Assembly (NCBI GenBank): GCA_001825115.1
Contig: MHUY01000017.1
Span: 1-9,721 of the forward strand
Source of the DNA: Candidatus Yonathbacteria bacterium RIFOXYC2_FULL_47_9
GTDB taxonomy: Bacteria > Patescibacteriota > Minisyncoccia > Phycocordibacterales > UBA1550
DNA length: 9,721 nt
Direction of reading: 5' to 3'
A model generated the notes under the pieces. The model saw only the letters and a list, made by a program, of their open reading frames with translations. It was not told where the DNA came from and made no database searches. Position 1 is the first letter of the stretch. The number at the start of each line of letters is the position of its first letter. The translations under genes were made by a program, and so were the position numbers. Shown here one piece after another: positions 1 to 6,663 of this stretch.

Positions 1-257
1 AGCTTTGAGGCGCGCAAACGACGCTCACCAGCAATGAGTTCGTACTCGACCGCGAGTCCACCCTCGGGCTTTTCGATTTCGCGACGCGTGACGACAAGCG
101 GCTGCAAAATACCATACTGCTTGATAGAGTCCGAAAGATCACGGAGCTTGTGCTCGTCGAATTCTTTACGGGGCTGAAAAGGGTTTGGTTTTATTTTTTC
201 AACCTCGATCCAAAAGATCGCGTTCTGATACATTTGATTTGGTGGTTGTGGTGACAT
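1..257 (-). CDS. parB: ParB/Spo0J-family chromosome partition protein, N-terminal part
   Basis: The reverse strand encodes the first 85 residues of a ParB-like protein, and the gene leaves the window at its left edge. ParB proteins bind parS sites, spread as CTP-dependent clamps and act with ParA in chromosome or plasmid segregation. The visible part is the N-terminal ParB/CTPase domain: an 'I.PNPFQPRKEFD' segment at residues 22-34, a 'SIKQYGILQPLVV' segment at 44-56, and the nucleotide-binding GERRLRAS motif at 77-84. The ATG at 257 is the first start codon in the frame and gives the usual short N-terminal tail before the domain. There is no good Shine-Dalgarno before it. The parS-binding helix-turn-helix and dimerisation domain are outside the window, so other ParB-domain proteins cannot be wholly excluded. 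No parS-like palindrome was seen nearby. The gene is divergent from the plus-strand gene at 411. Confidence 0.9.
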   Translation of the reverse strand, partial: MSPQPPNQMYQNAIFWIEVEKIKPNPFQPRKEFDEHKLRDLSDSIKQYGILQPLVVTRREIEKPEGGLAVEYELIAGERRLRASK

Positions 258-292
258 GTCGAATTGAGTAAAAATTAATTTCGTGTGCACTC

Positions 293-320
293 ATCTTACC
301 ACAAGAAATACTCCACGCAA
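293..320 (-). promoter_or_regulatory. Possible promoter for parB
   Basis: On the minus strand, TTGCGT (320-315) and TAAGAT (298-293) are 16 nt apart. They would start a transcript with a leader of roughly 30 nt before the ParB ATG. The -35 match is partial and the call rests on sequence alone. Confidence 0.35.
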
Positions 321-337
321 AAACTTCACGCACCACA

Positions 338-366
338 TTGACCAACCAATGAAACCGTGATACTTT
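338..366 (+). promoter_or_regulatory. Sigma70-like promoter for the gene at 411
   Basis: TTGACC (338-343) and TACTTT (361-366) are separated by 17 nt. This predicts a transcript starting near 373 with a leader of about 38 nt that includes the strong Shine-Dalgarno at 397-406. It is back to back with the proposed parB promoter. Confidence 0.6.
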
Positions 367-410
367 AACGGCAGGTTTAGTTGTTTAAAAATACTTAAGA
401 GGAGGTCTTA

Positions 411-1220
411 ATGAAATTATTTGAGCTAGTTCATGGCAAAATGGTCCCTGAGGTCTATTCTCTGGGGTTCACAGGAACGCATTTTCAATTTCTCGTTTTA
501 CCTCATATTTGGTTAAAAATAGTCGCTCATGCAGAACACGGAACATACTTCACCTCATCTCAAAAAAATGGTTTTACCCCTCCTGATAAAAAAGAATCTC
601 CGTGGGGTGTAGCAGAATGCGCCACCATCTCACATCTCCTTGATGGGCGAATAGCGATAAACATCCCCGCCGTCCCCACTCAAGGACAAGAGGATTTTTG
701 GGATGAAATACGAAACTATGCTCATACCATAAGCCTGCTCACGAGACTTTTTTACCACATAACGGCTGAACAGAAAAAAGAAAGTACGTTGGATTGTACA
801 CCTCAACTCTTTCACATAAATACCTATGTTGGTGAGGCAGGTCAATTTCACGGTGCGGCACTTGATCTCTCGGTTTCTCTTACTGCGCGTCTCTATCTTT
901 ACAAGTTAGGAGAAAATATTTACTGGAAAGACACGGTGCAATCAATGGAAGATCATTTTGAAACTTTGTCTCCTCAAGAGAACGGTAGCTATTCTAATTT
1001 CTTTTCAAGAGGCCTCGGGGCTCGCTTGCGGGAACGCGGACTTCTTGATTTCAAAACATTTGGTGACTGTGCCTGTTTAGGAGCAAACCCCAGTAGTTTT
1101 GGTGATAAAGAAGGGTGCTACCTTTCAAGTCACAACGTTGACAATGTGGTTCAGCAATTTAATTTACTCGTCGCCATCGCATCAGTATGGCAAAAAGTAG
1201 CGGACGGCATTCGAAGCTAG
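411..1220 (+). CDS. Unrecognised 269-aa soluble protein with a C-terminal cysteine cluster
   Basis: I do not recognise this protein. The start is well supported: AAGAGGAGGT (397-406) sits 4-5 nt before the ATG, and a 17-nt-spaced promoter lies upstream. There is no signal peptide or clear membrane helix. The middle has a helical segment (around residues 100-118). The C-terminal third holds a C-x-C pair (C220, C222) followed by C236 and a YLSSHNVD segment at 237-244, then a hydrophobic helix (residues 247-262). The cysteines and His241 could bind metal or form a redox site, but no known zinc motif fits. The gene is a single transcription unit closed by a strong terminator 16 nt after its stop. 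Its base composition is less G+C-rich than the minus-strand operon. It could be a conserved lineage-specific protein or an acquired gene. Confidence 0.85.
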   Translation: MKLFELVHGKMVPEVYSLGFTGTHFQFLVLPHIWLKIVAHAEHGTYFTSSQKNGFTPPDKKESPWGVAECATISHLLDGRIAINIPAVPTQGQEDFWDEIRNYAHTISLLTRLFYHITAEQKKESTLDCTPQLFHINTYVGEAGQFHGAALDLSVSLTARLYLYKLGENIYWKDTVQSMEDHFETLSPQENGSYSNFFSRGLGARLRERGLLDFKTFGDCACLGANPSSFGDKEGCYLSSHNVDNVVQQFNLLVAIASVWQKVADGIRS

Positions 1221-1235
1221 TTTTTTCACTTAATG

Positions 1236-1266
1236 CAGCAGGGTTTAAAAACCCTGCTGTTTTTTT
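1236..1266 (+). terminator. Intrinsic terminator after the 411-1220 gene
   Basis: CAGCAGGGTTT (1236-1246) pairs with AAACCCTGCTG (1249-1259). At least nine G+C-containing pairs form once the loop is opened, and seven T residues follow (1260-1266). It separates the 411 unit from the promoter at 1302. Confidence 0.9.
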
Positions 1267-1301
1267 GCCTAAAACCCTTACAAAACAAGCTTTTTTATAC
1301 C

Positions 1302-1330
1302 TTGACTTTTTCGTTAAAAAGTGCTATCAT
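1302..1330 (+). promoter_or_regulatory. Sigma70-like promoter for the gene at 1362
   Basis: TTGACT (1302-1307) and TATCAT (1325-1330) are exactly 17 nt apart, giving a predicted start near 1337 and a leader of about 25 nt that carries AGGAGG at 1351-1356. Confidence 0.7.
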
Positions 1331-1361
1331 TTACTTAGATAATTCTTTATAGGAGGCTCCT

Positions 1362-1655
1362 TTGAGCGACATCTACCGCACGATAGCAGATGCAATATCC
1401 GCAACATTACGCGAGAATAACTGCACATTCGATGCAGCATTCTCAACCGTAATGCAGAACTACAAGCACCTCGACTGGGCAACCACACGGCGTGAAGTTG
1501 GCAGCATTCTCGGTAAACGGAAAAAACGTCCGCGTAAGGCAAAAACCCCTCGACAGCTTGACCTCTTGTTTGGTCGCCCGCGCGAAGAAGTACTTGCCGA
1601 CGCAGCTGAAGCAGAAGCAACCCTCATACGCGGAATCCCCGCTCACGACCTTTAA
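1362..1655 (+). CDS. Small basic protein with a TTG start and a QLDLLF clamp-like motif
   Basis: This 97-residue protein is not one I recognise. It starts at TTG: AGGAGG (1351-1356) stands 5 nt before it and there is no better ATG in frame. Residues 1-50 look helical. Residues 52-61 are a very basic stretch (KRKKRPRKAK), likely to contact nucleic acid. Directly after it, QLDLLF (65-70) resembles the QL[SD]L[FL] peptide used by replication and repair proteins to bind the DNA polymerase III beta clamp. The C-terminal part is Ala/Glu-rich. The gene is alone between its own promoter and a terminator 5 nt after the stop, and it converges on the RecQ operon. DNA binding and clamp binding are inferences from short motifs. 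Confidence 0.8.
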   Translation: MSDIYRTIADAISATLRENNCTFDAAFSTVMQNYKHLDWATTRREVGSILGKRKKRPRKAKTPRQLDLLFGRPREEVLADAAEAEATLIRGIPAHDL

Positions 1656-1660
1656 TTTCA

Positions 1661-1685
1661 AACGACACCTCGGTGTCGTTTTTTT
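1661..1685 (+). terminator. Intrinsic terminator after the 1362-1655 gene
   Basis: AACGACAC (1661-1668) pairs with GTGTCGTT (1673-1680) around a CTCG loop, and the stem runs into seven T residues (1679-1685). The RecQ operon converges on it from the other side, but on the minus strand the stem is followed by TTTGAAATT rather than a clean T-tract, so bidirectional use is uncertain. Confidence 0.88.
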
Positions 1686-1714
1686 CTTTGGTCAGTTTTG
1701 CATAACCCCCTTAT

Positions 1715-1975
1715 TTATTCCTCCGTGTCCGTACGAAAAAGATACGTTGTTGCAATCACGATAATAACCGTAAGGAGTACCGCGTACACAAACTTTGCAA
1801 CAAGGGTTCCTGCTCCTGCAAAAGGAAGGAAATATTCAATGAGTCCTTTTATGGCTTCATTCCACGCAAGACCAACCACAACACCGAGACCACCCATGAT
1901 GTAGGTTGCTGTTTTTTCGCGTACCTCAGTCCGAAGCTTCGCACCTTCATTTTTTAATGTATTTATTTGTTCCAT
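1715..1975 (-). CDS. DUF5654-family small membrane protein
   Basis: The 86-residue product matches my memory of DUF5654, a family of unknown function common in Patescibacteria. The N-terminal part has a charged helix ending in 'KLRTEVREKTATYI', then a Gly-rich hydrophobic segment with the 'GLAWNEAIKGLI' signature (about residues 35-46), then a second strong hydrophobic segment (about 58-80) and a short acidic tail. Two membrane spans are likely. The ATG at 1975 lies 5 nt after AAAGGAGA (1988-1981). This ribosome binding site is made from the last codons of the upstream HAD gene, whose stop is 1 nt before the ATG. It is therefore the last gene of the recQ operon and probably coupled to translation of its neighbour. 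Confidence 0.85.
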   Translation of the reverse strand: MEQINTLKNEGAKLRTEVREKTATYIMGGLGVVVGLAWNEAIKGLIEYFLPFAGAGTLVAKFVYAVLLTVIIVIATTYLFRTDTEE

Positions 1976-1976
1976 A

Positions 1977-2696
1977 TTATTCTCCTTTATTAAGCTCGTA
2001 AACGACGTCTTTGCGTTCGACGACTACCTCCCACCCGTTTCTCTTGGCATGCTTGTAGAGTTTTAAATTGGGGTTAAAACAGATTGGCCGTTCAACAAGC
2101 TCAAGAAATGCAATGTCGCTCTCGGTATCGCCCACACCAACCGAGTCCTCGAGGGTGAGACCGTCCTTTCCTACCGCGCGACGAAGCACCGCAGCTTTGT
2201 TGGCGATAACATGCTCGTCTTCGACACGACCCGTAAAGCAGTCTGTGGGGCCAAGCTCGTAAAATTTTCCGTACACCTTATCAAACCCGAGCTCCTTGCA
2301 AAAGAGGTCGAGAATTCCTTTTGGTGAATGCGAAATAGCGAGTAAGTAATACCCATCTTTTTTAAGTGCACTAATGAGCTCTTTGGTGAACACGTAGGTG
2401 CGGTTGCGGTACCTATCTACCACCATTTGTGCAGCCTCGGTAAATGCATCGTAGTGCACCCCTTTGATATGCTTAATAAAGACTCCGACCACCGCCATGA
2501 TGTATGATTCGTAGTCCCCTTCGCGGTCGAGCCATCGTACCTTTTCACGATTATAGTCCGCACGCACCGATACGGGGAATATCTCCTTTTCAATCAGAAC
2601 CTCGACCAGCTCGATAAGCAAACTCGATCGAAATATCGTGCCATCGATGTCGAAAATCGCTACCTTGCGCAATCCTTTTATGTCTTCTTTTTCCAT
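1977..2696 (-). CDS. HAD-superfamily subfamily IB phosphatase (SerB-like)
   Basis: This 239-residue protein has the complete haloacid dehalogenase catalytic set. The FDIDGT motif at 15-20 gives nucleophile Asp16 and acid/base Asp18. Ser122 in ISHSP is motif II, Lys167 in NKAAVLRR is motif III, and GDTESD (189-194) supplies the Mg-binding aspartates. A helical cap follows motif I (about residues 25-105), as in the IB branch that contains phosphoserine phosphatase. The family removes phosphate from small molecules; the substrate cannot be read from the sequence, and serB is not claimed. Its ATG overlaps the recQ stop by one base (TAATG at 2698-2694), and no strong Shine-Dalgarno is present, so translation is probably coupled to recQ. 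Confidence 0.92.
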   Translation of the reverse strand: MEKEDIKGLRKVAIFDIDGTIFRSSLLIELVEVLIEKEIFPVSVRADYNREKVRWLDREGDYESYIMAVVGVFIKHIKGVHYDAFTEAAQMVVDRYRNRTYVFTKELISALKKDGYYLLAISHSPKGILDLFCKELGFDKVYGKFYELGPTDCFTGRVEDEHVIANKAAVLRRAVGKDGLTLEDSVGVGDTESDIAFLELVERPICFNPNLKLYKHAKRNGWEVVVERKDVVYELNKGE

Positions 2697-4873
2697 TACT
2701 GTAGTATACCCTGTTTTGCCGCCTCAATCACGGCGCGAATTTCGCCATAGGTATAGTCGTCCCCCAGGGTGTCTTTTAGATACTTCAGGGGTAAGTACCC
2801 ATTCTTGCTAAGCGCTTTTTGGATGACGACAATCTTTTCCTGCGGAACAAGGTCGGTGATTTCCACCTCCTTTAACGCAAGGAATGAGGCAAGATGGTTT
2901 TCAATGGTGGAGACGGTAAGGTCACGAGCCGTTGCTATCTCGGTGACCGTCTTTCCTTCACGAAACAGACGCAAAGTCTCTGCTTTTGTTTCGTTGATGA
3001 CCGGTTTTGTTTTCTCGCGTGCACGAGGCCGACCTGAAGAAATCTTTTCAGATATTTTTGTTTCTAATGCGTGCTCACTACAATACTTCACAATACATGC
3101 CAAAAAAGTTTCTCCATAGCGCGCGGTTTTCACCTCGCCAAAACCAGAGATGCGTTGCATGTCATCCAGACTGAGGGGTAGATAGGTAGCCAACTCGAGC
3201 AAGGTCGCATCGGAAAAAATAACATATGCCGGTACCTCTTCTTTGAGAGACAGTTCCATACGCAAGCTCTTGAGCTCCTCAAAGAGCTCTTCCTCGTAGG
3301 GCTCTTCTTTTGTTTCTATTTTTGCCGTAGCAAGAGGCTTCACCATCGCCACCTTTGTCTCACCCTTGAGCACCGCGAGGCTTTTGCCTGTAAGTGCGAG
3401 GAGTGGATATTGATCCCCCGCCTGCCTCAGATATCCCATCCCTACAAGCTCCTTTATTGAGCGAATCCATTCTTCTTTTGAAATATCCGCACCGACGCCG
3501 TAGGTTTTGATCTCTTTGTGTTCTTCTTTGATCTTTTCTGACTTTGACCCCCGCAAGAAATCCACCACATAGCTCAAGCCATAGTGCTCCTCGAGGCGTA
3601 CTACGGCAGAGATTGCCTTTTGTGCAGTTACTGTCGCGTCATAGGTCTCATATTCGGTCAGACACACATCACAGCTCGCGCAGGTATCGGGGGTTTCCTC
3701 TCCAAAATAATTAAGCAGATGTTTTCTACGGCAAGTTCGTATTTCGCAAAAGTCCGCCATTTGTCCCAGCTTGCGGAGCATGATGCGTGTCTGGTCTGGA
3801 TTACCTTCGACCGACGCAAAACGCTTGAGCTTCATCACATCACCACTGCCATAAAAAAGAAGTGCTTCGCTTCGAACGCCGTCTCTCCCCGCTCGACCGG
3901 TTTCTTGATAATAACTTTCAAGATTTTTTGGTAAATCCATATGCACCACAAACCGCACATTGGACTTATTGATACCCATACCAAATGCGATAGTCGCAAC
4001 AATAATCTGTATCTTGTCTTTTTGAAAGAGCTCCTGATGTTTGTCTTTGACCCCTTTGTCCAACCCCGCATGATATGGCTTTGCAGAAAAACCATCTGCG
4101 CTGAGGCGTGCAGCCAAGGTTTCTGTAGACTTCCGCGACAAGGTGTAGAGAATACCCATCTCTCCTTTATGTTTATGTAAGTATTCTACGAGCCGTTCAT
4201 AACTATCCTGTTTCGGTACGACAAAATAGTGAATGTTCGCGCGATTAAAGCTCGAAACAAAAACGCGCGGATCCTTGAGTCCCAATTTTTCGAGGATGTC
4301 CGCTTGGGTCAAGTGGTCTGCCGTCGCCGTGAGCGCAACGACAGGCACCTCAGGAAATTCTTTTTTCAAGCGCGCAAGGTGAAAATACTCAGGACGAAAA
4401 TCATGCCCCCACTGCGAGATACAGTGCGCTTCATCAATGGCAAAGAGTGACACGCCAATTTCGCGAAGCACACCAAGAAAGGCTCCACCGCTCGCAAACA
4501 GTTTTTCGGGTGCCACATACAAAAGTTTTAGCTCTCCGCGACACAGGCGTGCAACCACCTCATCCTGCTCGTCAAAATCGAGCGAGGAATTTAAATATGC
4601 GGCCGCGATGCCGTTCATACGGAGCGCGTCCACCTGATCCTTCATGAGCGCAATGAGGGGCGACACCACCACCGTCACCCCTTCAAATATCAAAGCAGGA
4701 ATCTGGTAACAGAGCGACTTGCCACCACCCGTTGGCATCAACACAAAAGCATCCATGCGGTCGAGCACGGTCTGAATGATCTCGTCCTGATCTAAGCGAA
4801 AGGCTTCATACCCAAACTGGGTTTTGAGGATACTGAGCGGAGTTGGCGCTATTTTAGGCTCCTCTTTTTTCAT
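2696..4873 (-). CDS. recQ: RecQ-family ATP-dependent DNA helicase with HRDC and C-terminal HTH domains
   Basis: RecQ is a 3'-5' DNA helicase acting in recombination, fork repair and structured-DNA unwinding. This 725-residue protein has motif 0 (FRLDQ, 25-29), Walker A MPTGGGKS (46-53), the DEAH box (147-150) followed by CISQWGHDFRPEY, LTATA (181-185), and motif VI QETGRAGRDG (323-332). The zinc site C381-x16-C398-xx-C401-xx-C404 matches E. coli RecQ spacing. A winged-helix region follows, then an HRDC domain (about 535-610) and a C-terminal helix-turn-helix extension (about 645-725) like the HTH_40 type found in longer RecQ proteins. No catalytic residue is missing. GAGGAG directly abuts the ATG, which is unusually close for a ribosome binding site, but the next Met (40) lies inside the helicase domain. 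It is the second gene of its operon. Confidence 0.97.
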   Translation of the reverse strand: MKKEEPKIAPTPLSILKTQFGYEAFRLDQDEIIQTVLDRMDAFVLMPTGGGKSLCYQIPALIFEGVTVVVSPLIALMKDQVDALRMNGIAAAYLNSSLDFDEQDEVVARLCRGELKLLYVAPEKLFASGGAFLGVLREIGVSLFAIDEAHCISQWGHDFRPEYFHLARLKKEFPEVPVVALTATADHLTQADILEKLGLKDPRVFVSSFNRANIHYFVVPKQDSYERLVEYLHKHKGEMGILYTLSRKSTETLAARLSADGFSAKPYHAGLDKGVKDKHQELFQKDKIQIIVATIAFGMGINKSNVRFVVHMDLPKNLESYYQETGRAGRDGVRSEALLFYGSGDVMKLKRFASVEGNPDQTRIMLRKLGQMADFCEIRTCRRKHLLNYFGEETPDTCASCDVCLTEYETYDATVTAQKAISAVVRLEEHYGLSYVVDFLRGSKSEKIKEEHKEIKTYGVGADISKEEWIRSIKELVGMGYLRQAGDQYPLLALTGKSLAVLKGETKVAMVKPLATAKIETKEEPYEEELFEELKSLRMELSLKEEVPAYVIFSDATLLELATYLPLSLDDMQRISGFGEVKTARYGETFLACIVKYCSEHALETKISEKISSGRPRAREKTKPVINETKAETLRLFREGKTVTEIATARDLTVSTIENHLASFLALKEVEITDLVPQEKIVVIQKALSKNGYLPLKYLKDTLGDDYTYGEIRAVIEAAKQGILQ

Positions 4874-4895
4874 CTCCTCAATATAGCACAGCGGG

Positions 4896-5822
4896 CTACC
4901 CCCGCGCGGACCGACGAATAGCAGTCATCAAAAGCACCACAATACCTACCGTGAGGCAAGCCCCCACAAACCGGTAATCCCAAACATCCCGACGCATCCC
5001 GACCACCACAAGTCCCAAAGCAAACAAGATATAGTACCCGGCAATAAACGCGAGATGTTTGGATTCGATCGTACGCTCGTTGAACCACTGAGCCCAAAGG
5101 AAGTAAAGATATGCACCAATAAAGACCGCTTGCACACAGAGGATGACCGCAAAGGACTTTGTCTCAAGGAAAAATGAGGTGAGCCAGTTAAGGGGTGGGA
5201 ACAAAAGTCCGGCAAAGAAAAACACCCACAGAGGCGCACTAGGCGCAGAGGAACTCGGAACACGCACGGTACGAGAGAGGTGCACCAAAAGGGCGATGAT
5301 GCCCACGAGCGCCGCGAGCTTTATCCAATATCCATCAAAGGTATGCGGTATGATGATGGTCGTCCACCCAATAAAAAGAGCAAGGACACTCATCGAAACG
5401 TACGCTAGGGCCTTACTGATTTTGACCTCGCGCGCGAGAAATACGGCAAGCGTGAGTGGGATAATGAAGCTTACGAATGCATGGCTCGCAACAAGAGAGA
5501 GCGTCCATGGCCATTGTACGCCCGCCCAGACCCCCACCCCGCCAAGGACGGACAAATCCGAGAAAGAGGTATCGAACAAGGACTTCACAATGAGCCCTTC
5601 GACAACAATACCTGCTATTGGTAAGAGGAAAAGCAGACTCGTGCGCGAAGCCACCCTCTGTGTAAAATACGCAAGCACCACAATGAGGAATGCGTACGGC
5701 AGAAGTGTCCCCATAAAAACCCCCCACACCCCAACCTCACTGAGTCGTGTCGAGCCATTCAATATCTCCGCAGTCAGTGGCGCACACAGTGCCAACACTA
5801 ATATTCCAATTTTTGTTTTCAT
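4896..5822 (-). CDS. Multi-pass integral membrane protein of unknown function
   Basis: This 308-residue protein is almost entirely hydrophobic, with about nine or ten predicted membrane spans (roughly 4-20, 31-53, 62-80, one or two across 92-130, then 137-157, 166-182, 198-218, 224-245, 258-274 and 285-302). The first span ends in 'PLTAEILNGSTRLSE', a polar motif with an acidic residue close to the membrane. The C-terminus ends in RRSARG, suggesting a cytoplasmic end. I cannot assign a family; it could be a transporter-like or structural membrane protein. It is the first gene of the operon with recQ, 22 nt upstream of that gene. A TATAAT box ends 7 nt before its ATG, so the transcript probably has no leader. 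AGAGGG just before the ATG is too close to work as a normal Shine-Dalgarno. Confidence 0.88.
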   Translation of the reverse strand: MKTKIGILVLALCAPLTAEILNGSTRLSEVGVWGVFMGTLLPYAFLIVVLAYFTQRVASRTSLLFLLPIAGIVVEGLIVKSLFDTSFSDLSVLGGVGVWAGVQWPWTLSLVASHAFVSFIIPLTLAVFLAREVKISKALAYVSMSVLALFIGWTTIIIPHTFDGYWIKLAALVGIIALLVHLSRTVRVPSSSAPSAPLWVFFFAGLLFPPLNWLTSFFLETKSFAVILCVQAVFIGAYLYFLWAQWFNERTIESKHLAFIAGYYILFALGLVVVGMRRDVWDYRFVGACLTVGIVVLLMTAIRRSARG

Positions 5823-5829
5823 TCCCTCT

Positions 5830-5858
5830 ATTATACCTATAAATGAAATTTACAAAAA
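5830..5858 (-). promoter_or_regulatory. Promoter of the membrane protein-recQ operon, predicted leaderless
   Basis: On the minus strand a consensus TATAAT (5835-5830) lies 7 nt before the ATG at 5822, placing transcription start at or one base before the start codon. The -35 is poor (TTTTTG at 5858-5853 for a 17-nt spacer) and lies in the A/T-tract of the upstream terminator. Confidence 0.6.
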
Positions 5859-5883
5859 AACCTCATGGTATTACCCATGAGGT
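5854..5883 (-). terminator. Intrinsic terminator of the prepilin-like operon
   Basis: Read on the minus strand, ACCTCATGG (5883-5875) pairs with CCATGAGGT (5868-5860) around a 6-nt loop, and the stem runs into seven T residues (5860-5854). It lies 19 nt after the stop of the prepilin-like gene and touches the next operon's -35 region. Confidence 0.9.
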
Positions 5884-5902
5884 TGCGAATATACATTCCC
5901 TG

Positions 5903-6172
5903 CTATTGTAACTTGAGGTCGTATTGATAGAACATGTTCGAGTCCAATTTGTATGTCGCACGGACGCCATCGTAGGTTTCAACAACAATTACCGATTTTG
6001 TGAAAAAATTGCGTTCGGTCTCCAAAACCTTTTTGACGCTCGGACAGTAGACTTTCAGCTCTTTTGCGATACCTCTTTCTGTGTAATAGATATTCGCCAT
6101 AAAAATGGGCACCGCGCAAAGCATCAGAGCGATGCATTCAATTGACGTAAAACCTTTTTGTACAGCTGTCAT
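5903..6172 (-). CDS. Small protein with type IV prepilin-like leader
   Basis: The product is 89 residues starting at the ATG at 6172. The N-terminus reads MTAVQKGFTSIEC followed by a hydrophobic helix to about residue 30. KG|FTSIE matches the class III signal cleaved by prepilin peptidase, with Gly7 before the cut and Glu12 at mature +5. The mature part is short: about 23 hydrophobic residues and then 60 polar residues with one cysteine (about residue 42) and a beta-rich tail. A role as a minor pilin or pseudopilin of a type IV pilus, DNA-uptake or secretion machine is an inference; a simple anchored protein is the alternative. The frame stays open upstream to 6298, but the ATGA overlap with the preceding gene favours this start. 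Translation is probably coupled. No pilus assembly genes are visible. Confidence 0.75.
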   Translation of the reverse strand: MTAVQKGFTSIECIALMLCAVPIFMANIYYTERGIAKELKVYCPSVKKVLETERNFFTKSVIVVETYDGVRATYKLDSNMFYQYDLKLQ

Positions 6173-6546
6173 GCGAGCCCCCCTTCTTCCGAGTTTCCTT
6201 GATGAAGTATTTTGAACTTGACCTTCAGCCCAGAGAGAAATCTGCTGAATAGCAACTGACTTTTGACGGGACGATCGCAAGTAACAATGGCTCCGCAAGG
6301 GGCGCCATACTCCCCGTGCACCTCAACCTGGACTATCACGCCGTTTTTGTCGTAAAGCTCCACACACTGAGTCTTCAAATTAAAGCGTGTACTGACAGAA
6401 AAATAGCCGTGATGAACGAGTAGTTTTGCAATGCTGTCCAATTTCTTACGAAAACTGGCGACGTAAAAACTGCCGCTGCAGTCTGCCCATGGATCTTTTT
6501 CAACTTTTAGATCCTGACTTCTTACTCCTTTGAGCCATTCAAACAT
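6169..6546 (-). CDS. Unrecognised 125-aa soluble protein, partner of the prepilin-like gene
   Basis: I do not recognise this protein. It has no signal peptide or membrane span, begins MFEWLKGV, contains four scattered cysteines (first at residue 23) and looks mixed alpha/beta with a basic C-terminal stretch before an acidic-glycine tail. A TTG at 6558 would add four residues, but GGAGG (6556-6552) lies exactly 5 nt before the ATG at 6546, so the ATG is the better start. It is the first gene of a two-gene unit: its TGA overlaps the next ATG as ATGA. It has a promoter at 6646-6618 and a leader of about 65 nt with possible alternative hairpins. The constant pairing with a prepilin-like product suggests a joint role, which is inference. 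Confidence 0.8.
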   Translation of the reverse strand: MFEWLKGVRSQDLKVEKDPWADCSGSFYVASFRKKLDSIAKLLVHHGYFSVSTRFNLKTQCVELYDKNGVIVQVEVHGEYGAPCGAIVTCDRPVKSQLLFSRFLSGLKVKFKILHQGNSEEGGLA

Positions 6547-6617
6547 GGAAACCTCCAATTAATAAAGAGCACCGAGATGTCTCGCTCAAGAGAAAAGACT
6601 CTGAGCAACCTGGGGTT

Positions 6618-6646
6618 ACTCTACTGCACAGGAGGGGTTAAGTCAA
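6618..6646 (-). promoter_or_regulatory. Sigma70-like promoter of the 6546-5903 two-gene unit
   Basis: On the minus strand TTGACT (6646-6641) and TAGAGT (6623-6618) are separated by 17 nt. Predicted start is near 6611, giving a leader of about 65 nt. Confidence 0.55.
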
Positions 6647-6663
6647 ACCACCAGAACCCACTT

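Noticed and set aside
258..410. A parS site or replication origin beside parB
   Set aside because: No TGTTTCACGTGAAACA-like palindrome and no cluster of DnaA boxes could be found by eye.
5143..5880. A 245-codon open frame on the plus strand across the membrane protein gene
   Set aside because: It is antisense to a clear multi-span membrane protein, has no ribosome binding site or recognisable domain, and its Thr/Ser/Arg-rich sequence is typical of a shadow frame.
6173..6298. N-terminal extension of the prepilin-like gene by 42 codons
   Set aside because: The extension overlaps the upstream gene in another frame, would bury the class III signal, and the ATGA overlap at 6172 gives a natural coupled start.
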